A DNA stretch of 64,000 bases from Microvirga zambiensis WSM3693 (GTDB lineage: Bacteria; Pseudomonadota; Alphaproteobacteria; Rhizobiales; Beijerinckiaceae), in assembly GCF_016735695.1 (NCBI RefSeq), contig NZ_JAERQD010000016.1, forward strand, positions 1-64,000, given 5' to 3'. Every line of letters begins with the position of its first letter. The first letter of the stretch is position 1. The notes under the pieces were generated by a model, which saw only the letters and a list, made by a program, of their open reading frames with translations, did no database searches and was not told the origin of the DNA. Of this stretch, positions 46,244-54,840 are shown one piece after another. A program made the translations under genes and the position numbers.

Positions 46244-47317
46244 ATGGACGCGGAGCAAGCCCCCGTAGACATGTCTTCAGGTCATGAAGACCATCTGAAA
46301 CGTGACCGCACAGCGCGAAGCTTCGTCACGTCCGAGGACGTGGCGCGGCTCGCCGGTGTCTCCCGCTCGGCCGTTTCGCGTACCTTCACGCCCGGCGCCA
46401 GCGTCTCCGCCGATGTGAGGCATCGTGTCCAGGAAGCCGCCAAGACCCTTGGTTATCGGGTCAATCGCCTGGCCCGGAGTCTGATCAGCGACCAGTCCAA
46501 TCTGGTCGGGGTCGTCGGCGCCAACTTGTCCTTGCCCTTCATGGCACGCCAGCTCGACGAGTTGAGCCGTGCGCTCCTCAGGCGCGGCATGCAATGCCTG
46601 CTCCTGAATGCCGCCGAGGCGGAGCAGGGGATCACGCCGCTGATCGAGCTCATCCTGGAGTTCCGTGTGCGGGCCATTGTCGTGATGTCCGGTTCGCCTC
46701 CCACGTCGATCATCGATGAGTGCATGGCCAATGGCGTGCGGGTGATCCTGGTCAATCGACAGGCGGACGACACTGAAGCGGATACGATCATCAGCGATGA
46801 TATCGGCGGCGCCCGCATCGCGGCAGAGCGCCTTCTCCAAGCCGGCTGCCGGCGTATCGGTGTCGTCGGCAGCGGAGCCCAGACGCCCACCCAGATCCGT
46901 CGCCGCGGCACCTTCGTCGACTGGATTAAGGACGCTGGAATCGAACCGGCTGTCTGGGCCTCGGGCAACACTTTGTATGAGACCGGCGTCGAGGCGGCGA
47001 GGGGGCTGCTCGCCTCTCATGACCTCGATGGCGTTTTCTGTGTTACCGATCTCATGGCGCTGGGTTTCCTCGACGGTGCGCGCATGATGGGACGTCGCAT
47101 TCCCGAGGATCTCTCGGTCATCGGCTTCGACGACATCCCGCAATCGGCATGGGCATCCTACCGCCTGACGACCGTGAGACAGTCGATGAGTGACCTCACC
47201 GGGTCCGTTCTCGCTGCCATCGAACGGGAAATGAGCGGCGAGGGCATGGCTCCCTTGGCGCACGAGGTTCTTCCCGTAGAGCTTGTCGAACGAGCGACTG
47301 TTCGTTCCACCGTCTGA
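46244..47317 (+). CDS. LacI-family transcriptional regulator
   Basis: A 357-residue regulator. After a basic head the helix-turn-helix reads TSEDVARLAGVSRSAVSR, with the hinge-helix region NRLARSLISDQSNLVGVVGA. The periplasmic-binding-like effector domain runs from residue 75 to the end (NGVRVILVNRQADDTEADTI, FCVTDLMALGFLDGARMMG, VIGFDDIPQSAWASYRLTTV). The region before the hinge is unusual in lacking the common YxPN wording. ATG at 46244 was chosen; 46271 is also in frame. It lies just before the permease and has the matching operator sites on both sides, so it likely controls itself and the transport operon. Confidence 0.92.
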   Translation: MDAEQAPVDMSSGHEDHLKRDRTARSFVTSEDVARLAGVSRSAVSRTFTPGASVSADVRHRVQEAAKTLGYRVNRLARSLISDQSNLVGVVGANLSLPFMARQLDELSRALLRRGMQCLLLNAAEAEQGITPLIELILEFRVRAIVVMSGSPPTSIIDECMANGVRVILVNRQADDTEADTIISDDIGGARIAAERLLQAGCRRIGVVGSGAQTPTQIRRRGTFVDWIKDAGIEPAVWASGNTLYETGVEAARGLLASHDLDGVFCVTDLMALGFLDGARMMGRRIPEDLSVIGFDDIPQSAWASYRLTTVRQSMSDLTGSVLAAIEREMSGEGMAPLAHEVLPVELVERATVRSTV

Positions 47318-47357
47318 TCCGAAGACGACATTCTTATTCCGAAGACCTCTTGCAACC

Positions 47358-47375
47358 TTTGCACACGTGTGCAAA
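47358..47375 (+). promoter_or_regulatory. Perfect 18-bp palindrome, LacI operator candidate
   Basis: TTTGCACACGTGTGCAAA is a perfect inverted repeat in the gap between the LacI gene and the permease gene. LacI-family operators typically are palindromes of this length with a central CG. The core ACACGTGTGC recurs before the LacI gene at about 46169. A second small palindrome, CGAAGCTTCG, follows at 47381-47390. Confidence 0.8.
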
Positions 47376-47519
47376 TCTTTCGAAGCTTCGCCTCATGAGG
47401 GGACAGCTCAGCGATCTGACCGCCCTTCCGCCCAGTCGGACGAGAGCATCCGAATTGTCAGACGCGATTGGGGAAATGCTTTTCGGGCCGGCATTCGGCT
47501 CGTGGAAGGACATAGCGGA

Positions 47520-49355
47520 ATGACGAGTTCGGCGGCACCGGCGCAGACCCCATCGAGCGTATCCTCGGCACGAGCCCTCGCAGGCCGCCTCTGGCATTCT
47601 TTCACCCAGCCCGAACGTCTTCTGGGTATCCTTCTCGCCATCGTGCTCGGCGCGCTGGTTCTCGTGCCGCTGTTCGAGCTGATCCGCGAGACCCTCACCG
47701 TTCAGCCCTATGATCGGGCCTATCTGCCCAAAGCGCAGCCGGGCGAGTTCACGCTGTTTCACTACGAGCGCGTCTTCGCCGGACGTCTCTCCTGGGCGAT
47801 CTTCTACAAGCCGTTCTTCAACTCGCTGGTCACGGCCTTTGCCGCCACCATTATCTGCCTTGCTTTCGGCGCGGGCTTCGCTTGGCTGATCGTGCGCACG
47901 AACATCCCGTTCCGGAATTTCCTGCACACACTGGTGATGATCCCCTACATGCTTCCGTCCTGGGTGATGGCGCTCGCCTGGATCACGTTCTTCAAGAACG
48001 ACCGTATCGGCGGGGCGTCCGGTGCGTTCGCCTATTTCTTCGGCGTGCAACCCCCGGACTGGATCGCCTATGGACCCATCCCGATCATCGTCTGCCTGTC
48101 GCTGCACTACTACGTCTATTCCTACCTCTCGGTGTCGAGCTCGATCACGAGCGTCGACAGCCAGCTCGAGGAGGCGGGGGCGATGGTTGGCCTCTCTCGC
48201 CTCAAGCAGTTCCTGTGGATCACCGCTCCGCTGCTGCTGCCCGCCATCGGTTCCGCGGTGGTGATGACCTTCATCCGCGTCGTCGGATCGTTCGGCACTC
48301 CCGCAGTACTCGGGATGCCGGTGCGCTATTACGTGCTGCCGACGCAGATCTATGCCGCGATGGGAACGCGCAATGCGGGCGACGGCTTCCTGCTGGCTCT
48401 GGTGCTCGTGGTTCTCGCCTGCCTGTTCATCTTCATCAACCAGCGCCTCATCGGCGTCCGCAAGAGCTTCGTGACACTCTCCGGCAAGGGTTTCCGCAGC
48501 AAGGAGATCGATCTCGGTCCCTGGCGCTGGCCGCTCTTCATTCTCGTCATGCTGCTCATGACGGCGGCGGTCGCATTCCCGCTGGTCCTGCTCGTCCTGC
48601 AATCCCTGATCAAGACCGCAGGCAATTACAGCCTCAGCAACCTGACCCTGCATTACTGGATCGGCGGGGGAGGCGAGGGCGTCGATCAGCTGCAGGCAGC
48701 TCTCGTCGACAACAGCAATATCATCGACGCCACCTGGAACAGCCTCAAGCTCGCGTTCCTCACGGCCATGACGACAGGCATCTTCGGCTTCCTCATCGGC
48801 TATGTGGTGGTCAGGACCCGCGGCTCGCTCACTTCGCGAGCGCTCGAGATGGTGGCCTTCCTGCCCTACATCTTTCCGGCTCTGGCCTTCGGCGCGATCT
48901 ATATCGGCATGTTCGCCCGTCCCTTCGGGCCGATCCCCGCCCTTTACGGCACTTTCGCGCTGCTCGTGCTGATCTGCTCGGTCAAGACGCTGCCTTTCAC
49001 ATCGCGTACCGGCATTGCGGCTCTGCTGCAGATCGACAAGTCGCTGGAGGAGGCCGCTCGAGTCCAAGGCATCGGCTGGGTCCGCCGCATGATCCGGATC
49101 ATCGTGCCCATCGCCGCCGGCGGGCTCCTCTCCGGCATGCTGCTGAGCTTCATCAGCATCATGCGCGAGCTGTCGCTCATCATTCTGCTCGTCACGCCTT
49201 CGACCAACGTGCTCGCAGGCGTCATCTACAACTACCAGAACCAGGATATGCCTCAGCTCGTCGGCGTCGCGACCGTACTGCTCGTCGCCATCGTGATTGC
49301 GGTCAACCTGGTCGTTCGTGCCTTGTCAACGAAGGCGAGGGTCGGAGCGGTCTGA
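47520..49355 (+). CDS. Fused double ABC permease, Fbp/Afu type (LacI locus)
   Basis: A 611-residue permease, paralogous to the one at 42628. Two halves each have an EAA loop: QLEEAGAMVGLSRLKQFLWI and SLEEAARVQGIGWVRRMIRI. It shares the linker SGKGFRSKEIDLGPWRWPL and the LHYWIGGGGEGVDQ loop with its neighbour, but carries a different substrate loop beyond. ATG at 47520 was chosen since the preceding 79 codons are leader-like and include the operator region. First gene of the LacI-controlled operon; the binding-protein gene follows after 43 bases, a reversed order relative to the RpiR locus. Confidence 0.9.
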   Translation: MTSSAAPAQTPSSVSSARALAGRLWHSFTQPERLLGILLAIVLGALVLVPLFELIRETLTVQPYDRAYLPKAQPGEFTLFHYERVFAGRLSWAIFYKPFFNSLVTAFAATIICLAFGAGFAWLIVRTNIPFRNFLHTLVMIPYMLPSWVMALAWITFFKNDRIGGASGAFAYFFGVQPPDWIAYGPIPIIVCLSLHYYVYSYLSVSSSITSVDSQLEEAGAMVGLSRLKQFLWITAPLLLPAIGSAVVMTFIRVVGSFGTPAVLGMPVRYYVLPTQIYAAMGTRNAGDGFLLALVLVVLACLFIFINQRLIGVRKSFVTLSGKGFRSKEIDLGPWRWPLFILVMLLMTAAVAFPLVLLVLQSLIKTAGNYSLSNLTLHYWIGGGGEGVDQLQAALVDNSNIIDATWNSLKLAFLTAMTTGIFGFLIGYVVVRTRGSLTSRALEMVAFLPYIFPALAFGAIYIGMFARPFGPIPALYGTFALLVLICSVKTLPFTSRTGIAALLQIDKSLEEAARVQGIGWVRRMIRIIVPIAAGGLLSGMLLSFISIMRELSLIILLVTPSTNVLAGVIYNYQNQDMPQLVGVATVLLVAIVIAVNLVVRALSTKARVGAV

Positions 49356-49398
49356 CCGGTCCGTCCCAATCGACATAACGAGAAGGAGGAAGCCCATC

Positions 49399-50637
49399 AT
49401 GAAACCGACATTTCGCAGCGCAAAAGCCTGGCTCGCGGCTGGCGCCCTGACTCTCGCATTGGCGGCGCCGGCTCTGGCGCAGCAATCCGATCCCAAATGG
49501 GACGCCTGGCTGCAGAAGAGCCAGCTCGGCCCCTACCAGAAGAACGAGAAATGGGACGAGGTGGTCGCCAACGCGAAGAAGGAGGGCGAGGTCGTCGTCT
49601 ATTCTTCCTCCGGCACGATGCTGAAGGTGGCCGAGGACTTCGCGAAATTCTATCCGGAGATCAAGGTCAAGGCCTACGATCTCGGTTCCGAGAAGACCAT
49701 CGAGAAGGTCGTGCGCGAGCACCAGGCCGGCGTTTATGCTGCCGACGTGGTCTATTCGGGCGGTACCGAGCAGATGGTGTTCGACCTGCTTCCCAACCAC
49801 CGCGTCGTCAATTATGTGCCGTCCTATTTGACCGATAAGATCCCGGCCGAGCATCGCGAGCCGCTTCTGACGCACGTGATCGAGGCCTATGGCGTTTTCT
49901 ACAACGCGGAGGCCCATCCGCAGCCGCCGATCAAGACCATCTGGGAGTTGACGGAGCCGCAATGGAAGGGCCGCTTCTCCATGAAGTCGCCCGCCGGTTC
50001 GCTTACGACACTGATGATGCTGGCTGCCATCGTCGAGCATTCCGACGAGTTGCAGAAGGCCTATGAGCAGCACTATGGCAAGAAGCTCCAACTCTCGTCG
50101 GGCGTCGAGAACGCGGGCTACGAGTTCCTGCACCGTTTGATCGGCAACGACATCGTGATCTCCGACAACAGCTCGAAGATCGCGACCGCCGTCGGTCTCC
50201 GCGGCCAGGCCAAGCCTCCGATGGCATTCTCGGTCATCCACTATCTGACCAAGAACCAGAGCGACAATTACGCGAACGCGGTTCCCTACGATCTGACGCC
50301 ATCGGCCCTGTTCTCGTATCCGACCTATGTGACGGTCGCCGGACAGGCTCCGCATCCGAACGCTGCGAAGCTCTTCGTGGCCTTCCTGATGGGCAGCAAG
50401 GATCTGAACAGCAATTCGGAACTCAAGGCGCCGTTCCGGTCTGGGAAGTCCCTGGAGCTTCTGCAGGGCATGGCGGCCTTCTACCAGGTCGGCACCTTCT
50501 CGCCGCGCACCGACGTTCCGCCGCCGCCCTACAGCGAGATGTGGCCCAAGGCCAAGAAGCTCACCGCATCGCCTGAATTCGTGAAGGACAACATCGCGAA
50601 GATCAGCGACTTCTGGATGGCCGAGACGAGCCGATAA
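49399..50637 (+). CDS. Fbp/Afu-type ABC substrate-binding protein (LacI locus)
   Basis: A 412-residue binding protein with a signal peptide ending near residue 28 (LTLALAAPALAQ). Landmarks are KEGEVVVYSSSGTMLKVAED, YPEIKVKAYDLGSE, ADVVYSGGTEQM, IWELTEPQWKGRFSMKSPAG and PNAAKLFVAFLMG. It is longer than the RpiR-locus protein and, like it, has no adjacent Tyr pair, so ferric iron is unlikely as cargo. The wording GVENAGYEFLHRLIGNDIVI and the SDNSSKIATAVG loop probably line the site. GAAGGAGGAAG precedes the ATG closely, predicting high expression. Confidence 0.9.
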   Translation: MKPTFRSAKAWLAAGALTLALAAPALAQQSDPKWDAWLQKSQLGPYQKNEKWDEVVANAKKEGEVVVYSSSGTMLKVAEDFAKFYPEIKVKAYDLGSEKTIEKVVREHQAGVYAADVVYSGGTEQMVFDLLPNHRVVNYVPSYLTDKIPAEHREPLLTHVIEAYGVFYNAEAHPQPPIKTIWELTEPQWKGRFSMKSPAGSLTTLMMLAAIVEHSDELQKAYEQHYGKKLQLSSGVENAGYEFLHRLIGNDIVISDNSSKIATAVGLRGQAKPPMAFSVIHYLTKNQSDNYANAVPYDLTPSALFSYPTYVTVAGQAPHPNAAKLFVAFLMGSKDLNSNSELKAPFRSGKSLELLQGMAAFYQVGTFSPRTDVPPPPYSEMWPKAKKLTASPEFVKDNIAKISDFWMAETSR

Positions 50638-50672
50638 CCCGACCTGATTGGCTTCCGCACGAGAGAGTGCCC

Positions 50673-51800
50673 ATGTCTGAAATCACCCTCAGAAACATCA
50701 CCAAGTCGTACGGAAGCCATCTGGCCCTTCCGAGCCTCGACCTCGACATTCCGAAGGGCAGCTTCGTGACCCTTCTCGGGCCGTCGGGCTGCGGCAAGAC
50801 CACGACCTTGCGCGTTATCGCCGGCCTTGAGCAGGCGACGACGGGCGAGGTCGTGCTTGGCGGGAAGACGGTTTATTCCAGCGGAACGGGCGTCTTTGTT
50901 TCGCCCGAGCGACGCGGACTCGGCTTCATCTTCCAAAGCTATGCCCTGTGGCCCAACATGAAGGTCGACCGCAACATCACCCTGGCGTTGTCGGAAGCAA
51001 AGCAGCCGGCACAGGTGATTAAGGAGCGCCTTGCTGAGGCGCTCGCGAAGGTCCAATTGACCGGACTTGCAGATCGCTATCCATCCGAACTCTCGGGCGG
51101 TCAGCAGCAGCGTGTGGCCGTGGCCCGCCTGATCGCGGCACGCAACTCGATCCTGCTCATGGACGAGCCGCTATCCAACCTCGATGCGAAGCTGAGAACG
51201 GAGATGCGGACCGAACTGAAGCGCCTCCACCGCGAGCTGCAGGCCACGACGGTCTACGTTACGCATGACCAGGTCGAGGCGCTGACCATGTCGGACATCA
51301 TCGTGGTGATGAAGGATGGCGTCATCCAGCAGCAGGGCTCGCCCTACGAAATCTATCACAACCCGGCCAACCTCTTCGTTGCCGAGTTCATCGGTGATCC
51401 GAGAATCAACCTTCTTGACGGAGTTCTTAAGACAGTCGGAAGCGAACGGGTTGTCAGCTTCGACAACACAGACATTCCCGTTCCTGCAAGATTGCAGGAC
51501 GCGGATGGCCCGGTAACCTTCGCCATTCGCCCGGAAAACATCGCGATCGTCGAACGGCAGGGGCCGCATAGTCTTCCGGCCGAGGTCGACATCGTCCAAC
51601 CGACCGGATCGCAGACGATCATCTCGCTCTCGGTCAAGGGACACCGGATCACGGCTCTCATCCCGCGCTTTGAAACCTCTCTGCCGAAAAAGAACATCTG
51701 GATCGAGTTTACAGCCGACCAGCTCACTTTCTTCGATAAAGCCAACGGGAAGCTCATCCCGTTGGAACAGCCTGTTCTCGGAGCCTCCCACGCGGCCTGA
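50673..51800 (+). CDS. ABC ATPase, Fbp/Afu (MalK-like) type (LacI locus)
   Basis: A 375-residue ATPase with Walker A GPSGCGKTT, Q-loop [11 protein letters not shown], signature [15 protein letters not shown], Walker [16 protein letters not shown] and switch [10 protein letters not shown], then a TOBE-like C-terminal domain. It is clearly related to the ATPase at 44394. ATG at 50673 was chosen over a GTG two codons earlier. It lies 35 bases after the binding-protein gene. Confidence 0.93.
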   Translation: MSEITLRNITKSYGSHLALPSLDLDIPKGSFVTLLGPSGCGKTTTLRVIAGLEQATTGEVVLGGKTVYSSGTGVFVSPERRGLGFIFQSYALWPNMKVDRNITLALSEAKQPAQVIKERLAEALAKVQLTGLADRYPSELSGGQQQRVAVARLIAARNSILLMDEPLSNLDAKLRTEMRTELKRLHRELQATTVYVTHDQVEALTMSDIIVVMKDGVIQQQGSPYEIYHNPANLFVAEFIGDPRINLLDGVLKTVGSERVVSFDNTDIPVPARLQDADGPVTFAIRPENIAIVERQGPHSLPAEVDIVQPTGSQTIISLSVKGHRITALIPRFETSLPKKNIWIEFTADQLTFFDKANGKLIPLEQPVLGASHAA

Positions 51801-51895
51801 TGGGAGCCCGGCGAAGGGAAGGCGAGAAATACGATAACTCCGCGGCCGGCCGATCGGTCTGACGCGGCGATATGATGATGAATTCAGGATTTGAG

Positions 51896-52519
51896 ATGGC
51901 AACCCAATTCAACTTTCCCCGTCCTCCGATGAGCCTGATCGTCGACGATCTTCCGCCATTCGGCGTCAAGCTCTATGTCGGGGACGCGAATGCGGCCTCG
52001 GATAGGGAGATGCTCGAGAGCAACGACATCGCCATCGTGGTGAACTGCGCTGTCAATCTCGATATCGACTACACAGCCGGCGTCGGAGCATCGGACATCG
52101 CCTCGCCGCACGGACCGGTTCGGAACTACAAGCTGGGTCTCATCGACGATGCGGGCAATCCGGACACGATGCTGCTCGCCGGGTACTACCTGCTCGACGG
52201 CGCCCTGCATCAGCAGCTGCCCGACCGCTACACCTATCCGCATCGCCGCCGCGGCAATGTCCTGCTGCATTGCCGCGGAGGTCGCAGCCGATCCGTGATC
52301 CTCGCGGCCTTGTACATCCACATCCAATTGCCTGACCGCTTCCCGAGTCTCGATGCGGCCATCGATCATCTGCGCATCACGCGCGAGCTCCACCCCGACG
52401 AATGGATGGAGACGCCAAAGCCTATGCTGATCGAGGCCGCGCGCCATGCCGCTGCTTGGATCCGGCGGATCGAGCGTGAGAAGCATCCGGCGCAACAGCC
52501 CGTTTCCTCAAGCCAGTAA
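51896..52519 (+). CDS. Cys-based (dual-specificity-like) phosphatase
   Basis: A 207-residue protein with the P-loop VLLHCRGGRSRSVILAALYI at about residue 125, matching H-C-x5-R-S of protein-tyrosine/dual-specificity phosphatases. The general-acid Asp could be in LGLIDDAGNPD. The opening (PPFGVKLYVGDANAASDREM, then DIAIVVNCAVNLDIDY) matches the first part of dual-specificity folds. Such enzymes also hydrolyse inositol or sugar phosphates. It sits between the importer ATPase and two inositol-monophosphatase-family genes, favouring a small-molecule substrate. AGGATTTGAG precedes the ATG at 51896; upstream in-frame ATGs at 51872 are weaker. Confidence 0.85.
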   Translation: MATQFNFPRPPMSLIVDDLPPFGVKLYVGDANAASDREMLESNDIAIVVNCAVNLDIDYTAGVGASDIASPHGPVRNYKLGLIDDAGNPDTMLLAGYYLLDGALHQQLPDRYTYPHRRRGNVLLHCRGGRSRSVILAALYIHIQLPDRFPSLDAAIDHLRITRELHPDEWMETPKPMLIEAARHAAAWIRRIEREKHPAQQPVSSSQ

Positions 52520-52534
52520 GCAGGATCAAGCTTC

Positions 52535-53365
52535 ATGCACGTCTCCACCATTGCCAGGGCCGCGGACCCCGCCACTTTGCCCGCAGCTGAGAAATCCGAC
52601 CTCAGACTCTCCGTTGCATGCGCAGTGGCGCGCGAGGCGGGCGCCTTGGCTCGCCGCCGGTTCGACGGGCGACCTGGCACGACGGGCATCAACCTCAAGG
52701 GCAATCAGGACTATCTCTCGGCCGTCGATGCCGAGGTGGAGGGCCTGTTGCGCAGGCGCCTGCTCGAGAGCTTCCCGGAGGATTCCTTCTTCGGCGAAGA
52801 GGGCGGCGGATCGTTCGACAACGACGTCTGGGTGGTGGATCCGATCGACGGCACGGCAAATTTCGTGCGCGGGATCTCGCAGTTCTGCATCTCCATTGCC
52901 TATGTCCGCGACGGCCGGACCCAGATCGGGATCATCTACGATCCGATGCAGGACGAGCTATTCGCGGCGGAGCGTGGGAAGGGCGCGACCCTGAACGGCG
53001 AGCCGATCCGTGTCAGCGGACTAAGCGATATGCACTCTGCCACCATCGAGGCAGGCTGGTCGACTAGGCTGCCACTCAGCCAGTATGTCGAGATGGTGGA
53101 CCGGATCCTGGCTGATGGAGCCGGAGTCCGCCGTGGCGGATCGGGTGCTCTCGCCCTGGCCTATGTGTCCGTGGGACGGATTGACGGCTACTGCGAGCTG
53201 CACATGAACTCGTGGGATGCTTTGGCCGGGCTGCTGTTGATCGAGGAGGCGGGCGGCTGGGTGAACGACTTTCTCGCGAATGCGGGACTGCGCGAAGGCA
53301 ATATCGTGCTCGGCTGCACGCCCGGTCTGAAGAACTCGCTCGTGCGATTGACGGGAATAAGCTGA
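52535..53365 (+). CDS. Inositol monophosphatase family protein
   Basis: A 276-residue Mg2+-dependent phosphatase of the IMPase/FIG superfamily. The metal site is shown by FFGEEGGGSF (Glu), WVVDPIDGTANFV and the C-terminal NSWDALAGLLLIEEAGG. Substrates in this superfamily include inositol phosphate, histidinol phosphate, fructose bisphosphate and PAPS; which applies here is not decided by motif. It starts 15 bases after the Cys phosphatase gene and ends seven bases before the second IMPase gene. Confidence 0.92.
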   Translation: MHVSTIARAADPATLPAAEKSDLRLSVACAVAREAGALARRRFDGRPGTTGINLKGNQDYLSAVDAEVEGLLRRRLLESFPEDSFFGEEGGGSFDNDVWVVDPIDGTANFVRGISQFCISIAYVRDGRTQIGIIYDPMQDELFAAERGKGATLNGEPIRVSGLSDMHSATIEAGWSTRLPLSQYVEMVDRILADGAGVRRGGSGALALAYVSVGRIDGYCELHMNSWDALAGLLLIEEAGGWVNDFLANAGLREGNIVLGCTPGLKNSLVRLTGIS

Positions 53366-53372
53366 GCTCCAC

Positions 53373-54194
53373 ATGCCACTCTCAACCCATGATATCGAAG
53401 CGGTGGATCAGCTCCTCCGCGAAGCGGCGCGGGCCGAGATCATGCCTCGCTTCCGAAATCTGTCCGATCGTGAGGTTCGGCAAAAATCCTCGGCTATGGA
53501 CCTTGTGACGGATGCGGATGAGGCCGCCGAGCGGATGATTGCCAGAGGGTTGAGGCAGATCTTTCCGCGCGCCGTCCTGATTGGCGAGGAAGCCACTGAG
53601 CGGGATCCGACCTTGCTGAACAAACTGGCGGATGCCGATCTGGCTTTCCTGATCGATCCGGTCGACGGCACAAAGAATTTTGCCTCAGGTCTTCCACTGT
53701 TCGGGGTGATGGTGGCCGCGGTGATGAGAGGGGAAGTCGTTGCCGGTTGGATTCACGATCCGGTTGGAAACGATACCGCAGTGGCTGTTCGTGGAGAAGG
53801 AGCCTGGATCGAACGACCTGGCAACAGACGCGTCGACCTTCGGATCGCAGCCCCCGCTCCGATTCATGGTATGGCGGGGTGCGCTTCCCTGCATCATATG
53901 CCTTTGCCCTTGCGCTCAAATGTGGCTGCGAACCTCGCCGGCTTCGGCGCCGTTGCATGCTATCGCTGCGCGGCGCACGAATATCGAATGGCGGCTGCCG
54001 GACACTGCCATTTCCTCGTGTATTCGAAGCTGATGCCCTGGGATCACGCGGCAGGCTGGCTGCTCCATCGTGAGGCCGGTGGTTACTCCGCACGGTTTGA
54101 CGGATCCTCCTATCAGCCGACCCTCCGAGAGGGCGGCATCATTTGCGCTCCCGATGCGGAAAGCTGGAAGATCATACGCGAGATGCTGTTCTGA
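53373..54194 (+). CDS. Second inositol monophosphatase family protein
   Basis: A 273-residue paralogue of the same superfamily: LIGEEATERDPTLL, FLIDPVDGTKNFASG and MPWDHAAGWLLHREAGGYSA. It differs enough from the previous gene (for example DPVDGTKNF against DPIDGTANF) to suggest a different substrate or position of attack. It is the last gene of the LacI-locus operon and ends before a transposase scrap. Confidence 0.92.
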   Translation: MPLSTHDIEAVDQLLREAARAEIMPRFRNLSDREVRQKSSAMDLVTDADEAAERMIARGLRQIFPRAVLIGEEATERDPTLLNKLADADLAFLIDPVDGTKNFASGLPLFGVMVAAVMRGEVVAGWIHDPVGNDTAVAVRGEGAWIERPGNRRVDLRIAAPAPIHGMAGCASLHHMPLPLRSNVAANLAGFGAVACYRCAAHEYRMAAAGHCHFLVYSKLMPWDHAAGWLLHREAGGYSARFDGSSYQPTLREGGIICAPDAESWKIIREMLF

Positions 54195-54357
54195 CCTTCT
54201 GCGATTTCATCCCTGGCGCCGCGTCGGACGAACGACGCGTGCACTAACGTCTCGTTCTGGCAGATTGCGTCGAGGAAGTCGGCGTCCAGACCGGCTAGGA
54301 CAGCGACAAAGCTCGCTTCGTTGACGTTGGGTCCGAGGTGAGCCTTTCAGATCTTCT

Positions 54358-54640
54358 CAGGCTCCTTGGGTCATCTGAGGCCCTAATGAAGTGACCAGCT
54401 TGGCGAGCTTTCTCAGGTTATGGGCAGTGGCCGCCAACAGGAACTCGTCGTGAGCGCCGCATGGACCTCGCAGCCGCAGGCGTCCCATCTTCAGAATTCG
54501 CTTGATATGGGCAAACAGCCTCTCGATGCGCTTGCGATCTTGCCGTGACCGCCCGAAGGCCGACGTGCCTCTCAATGAGCGTGCGACCTCGCGGGGATGC
54601 TCGTAGATGCCGCGTGGGGTCTTACGGGCCGGCGGGCTAG
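54358..54640 (-). pseudogene. IS1182/IS5-like transposase, C-terminal fragment
   Basis: The minus strand reads KTPRGIYEHPREVARSLRGT, then RQDRKRIERLFAHIKRILKM, GRLRLRGPCGAHDEFLLAAT and AHNLRKLAKL. This is the C-terminal end of an IS1182-type DDE transposase, including the Glu of the R-x-x-V/I-E-x-L-F motif. The N-terminal half with the two Asp residues is missing. The frame continues back to an ATG at 54755 in unrelated sequence. It separates the phosphatase operon from the RND pump. Confidence 0.8.
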
Positions 54641-54840
54641 GAAGCTTCAGAGTTTGACCCGTTACTGACATTCGTCCGTCTGGACGGAGCCCTCGGCTGA
54701 CCGTGGCCCGAATTCTGCCCGTCTCAGGTGTTAGCTTGATTGTCAGTGTTGGCATGACCTAACCTCGCCGGAGCCTCCCGTAGTCTCAACGGGAGTAGAC
54801 GACCGGCGCAACGTTGATAGCGGCCGTGGGAGTGTGGTCC

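Noticed and set aside
47334-49067. A 577-residue minus-strand frame over the permease
   Set aside because: Antisense shadow, extremely rich in His, Glu, Asp and Arg as expected from reverse reading of a membrane protein gene.
41482-51800. Reading both Fbp-type importers as iron transporters
   Set aside because: Both binding proteins lack an adjacent Tyr pair and both loci end in phosphatase genes; iron remains possible only if the Tyr ligands are not adjacent.
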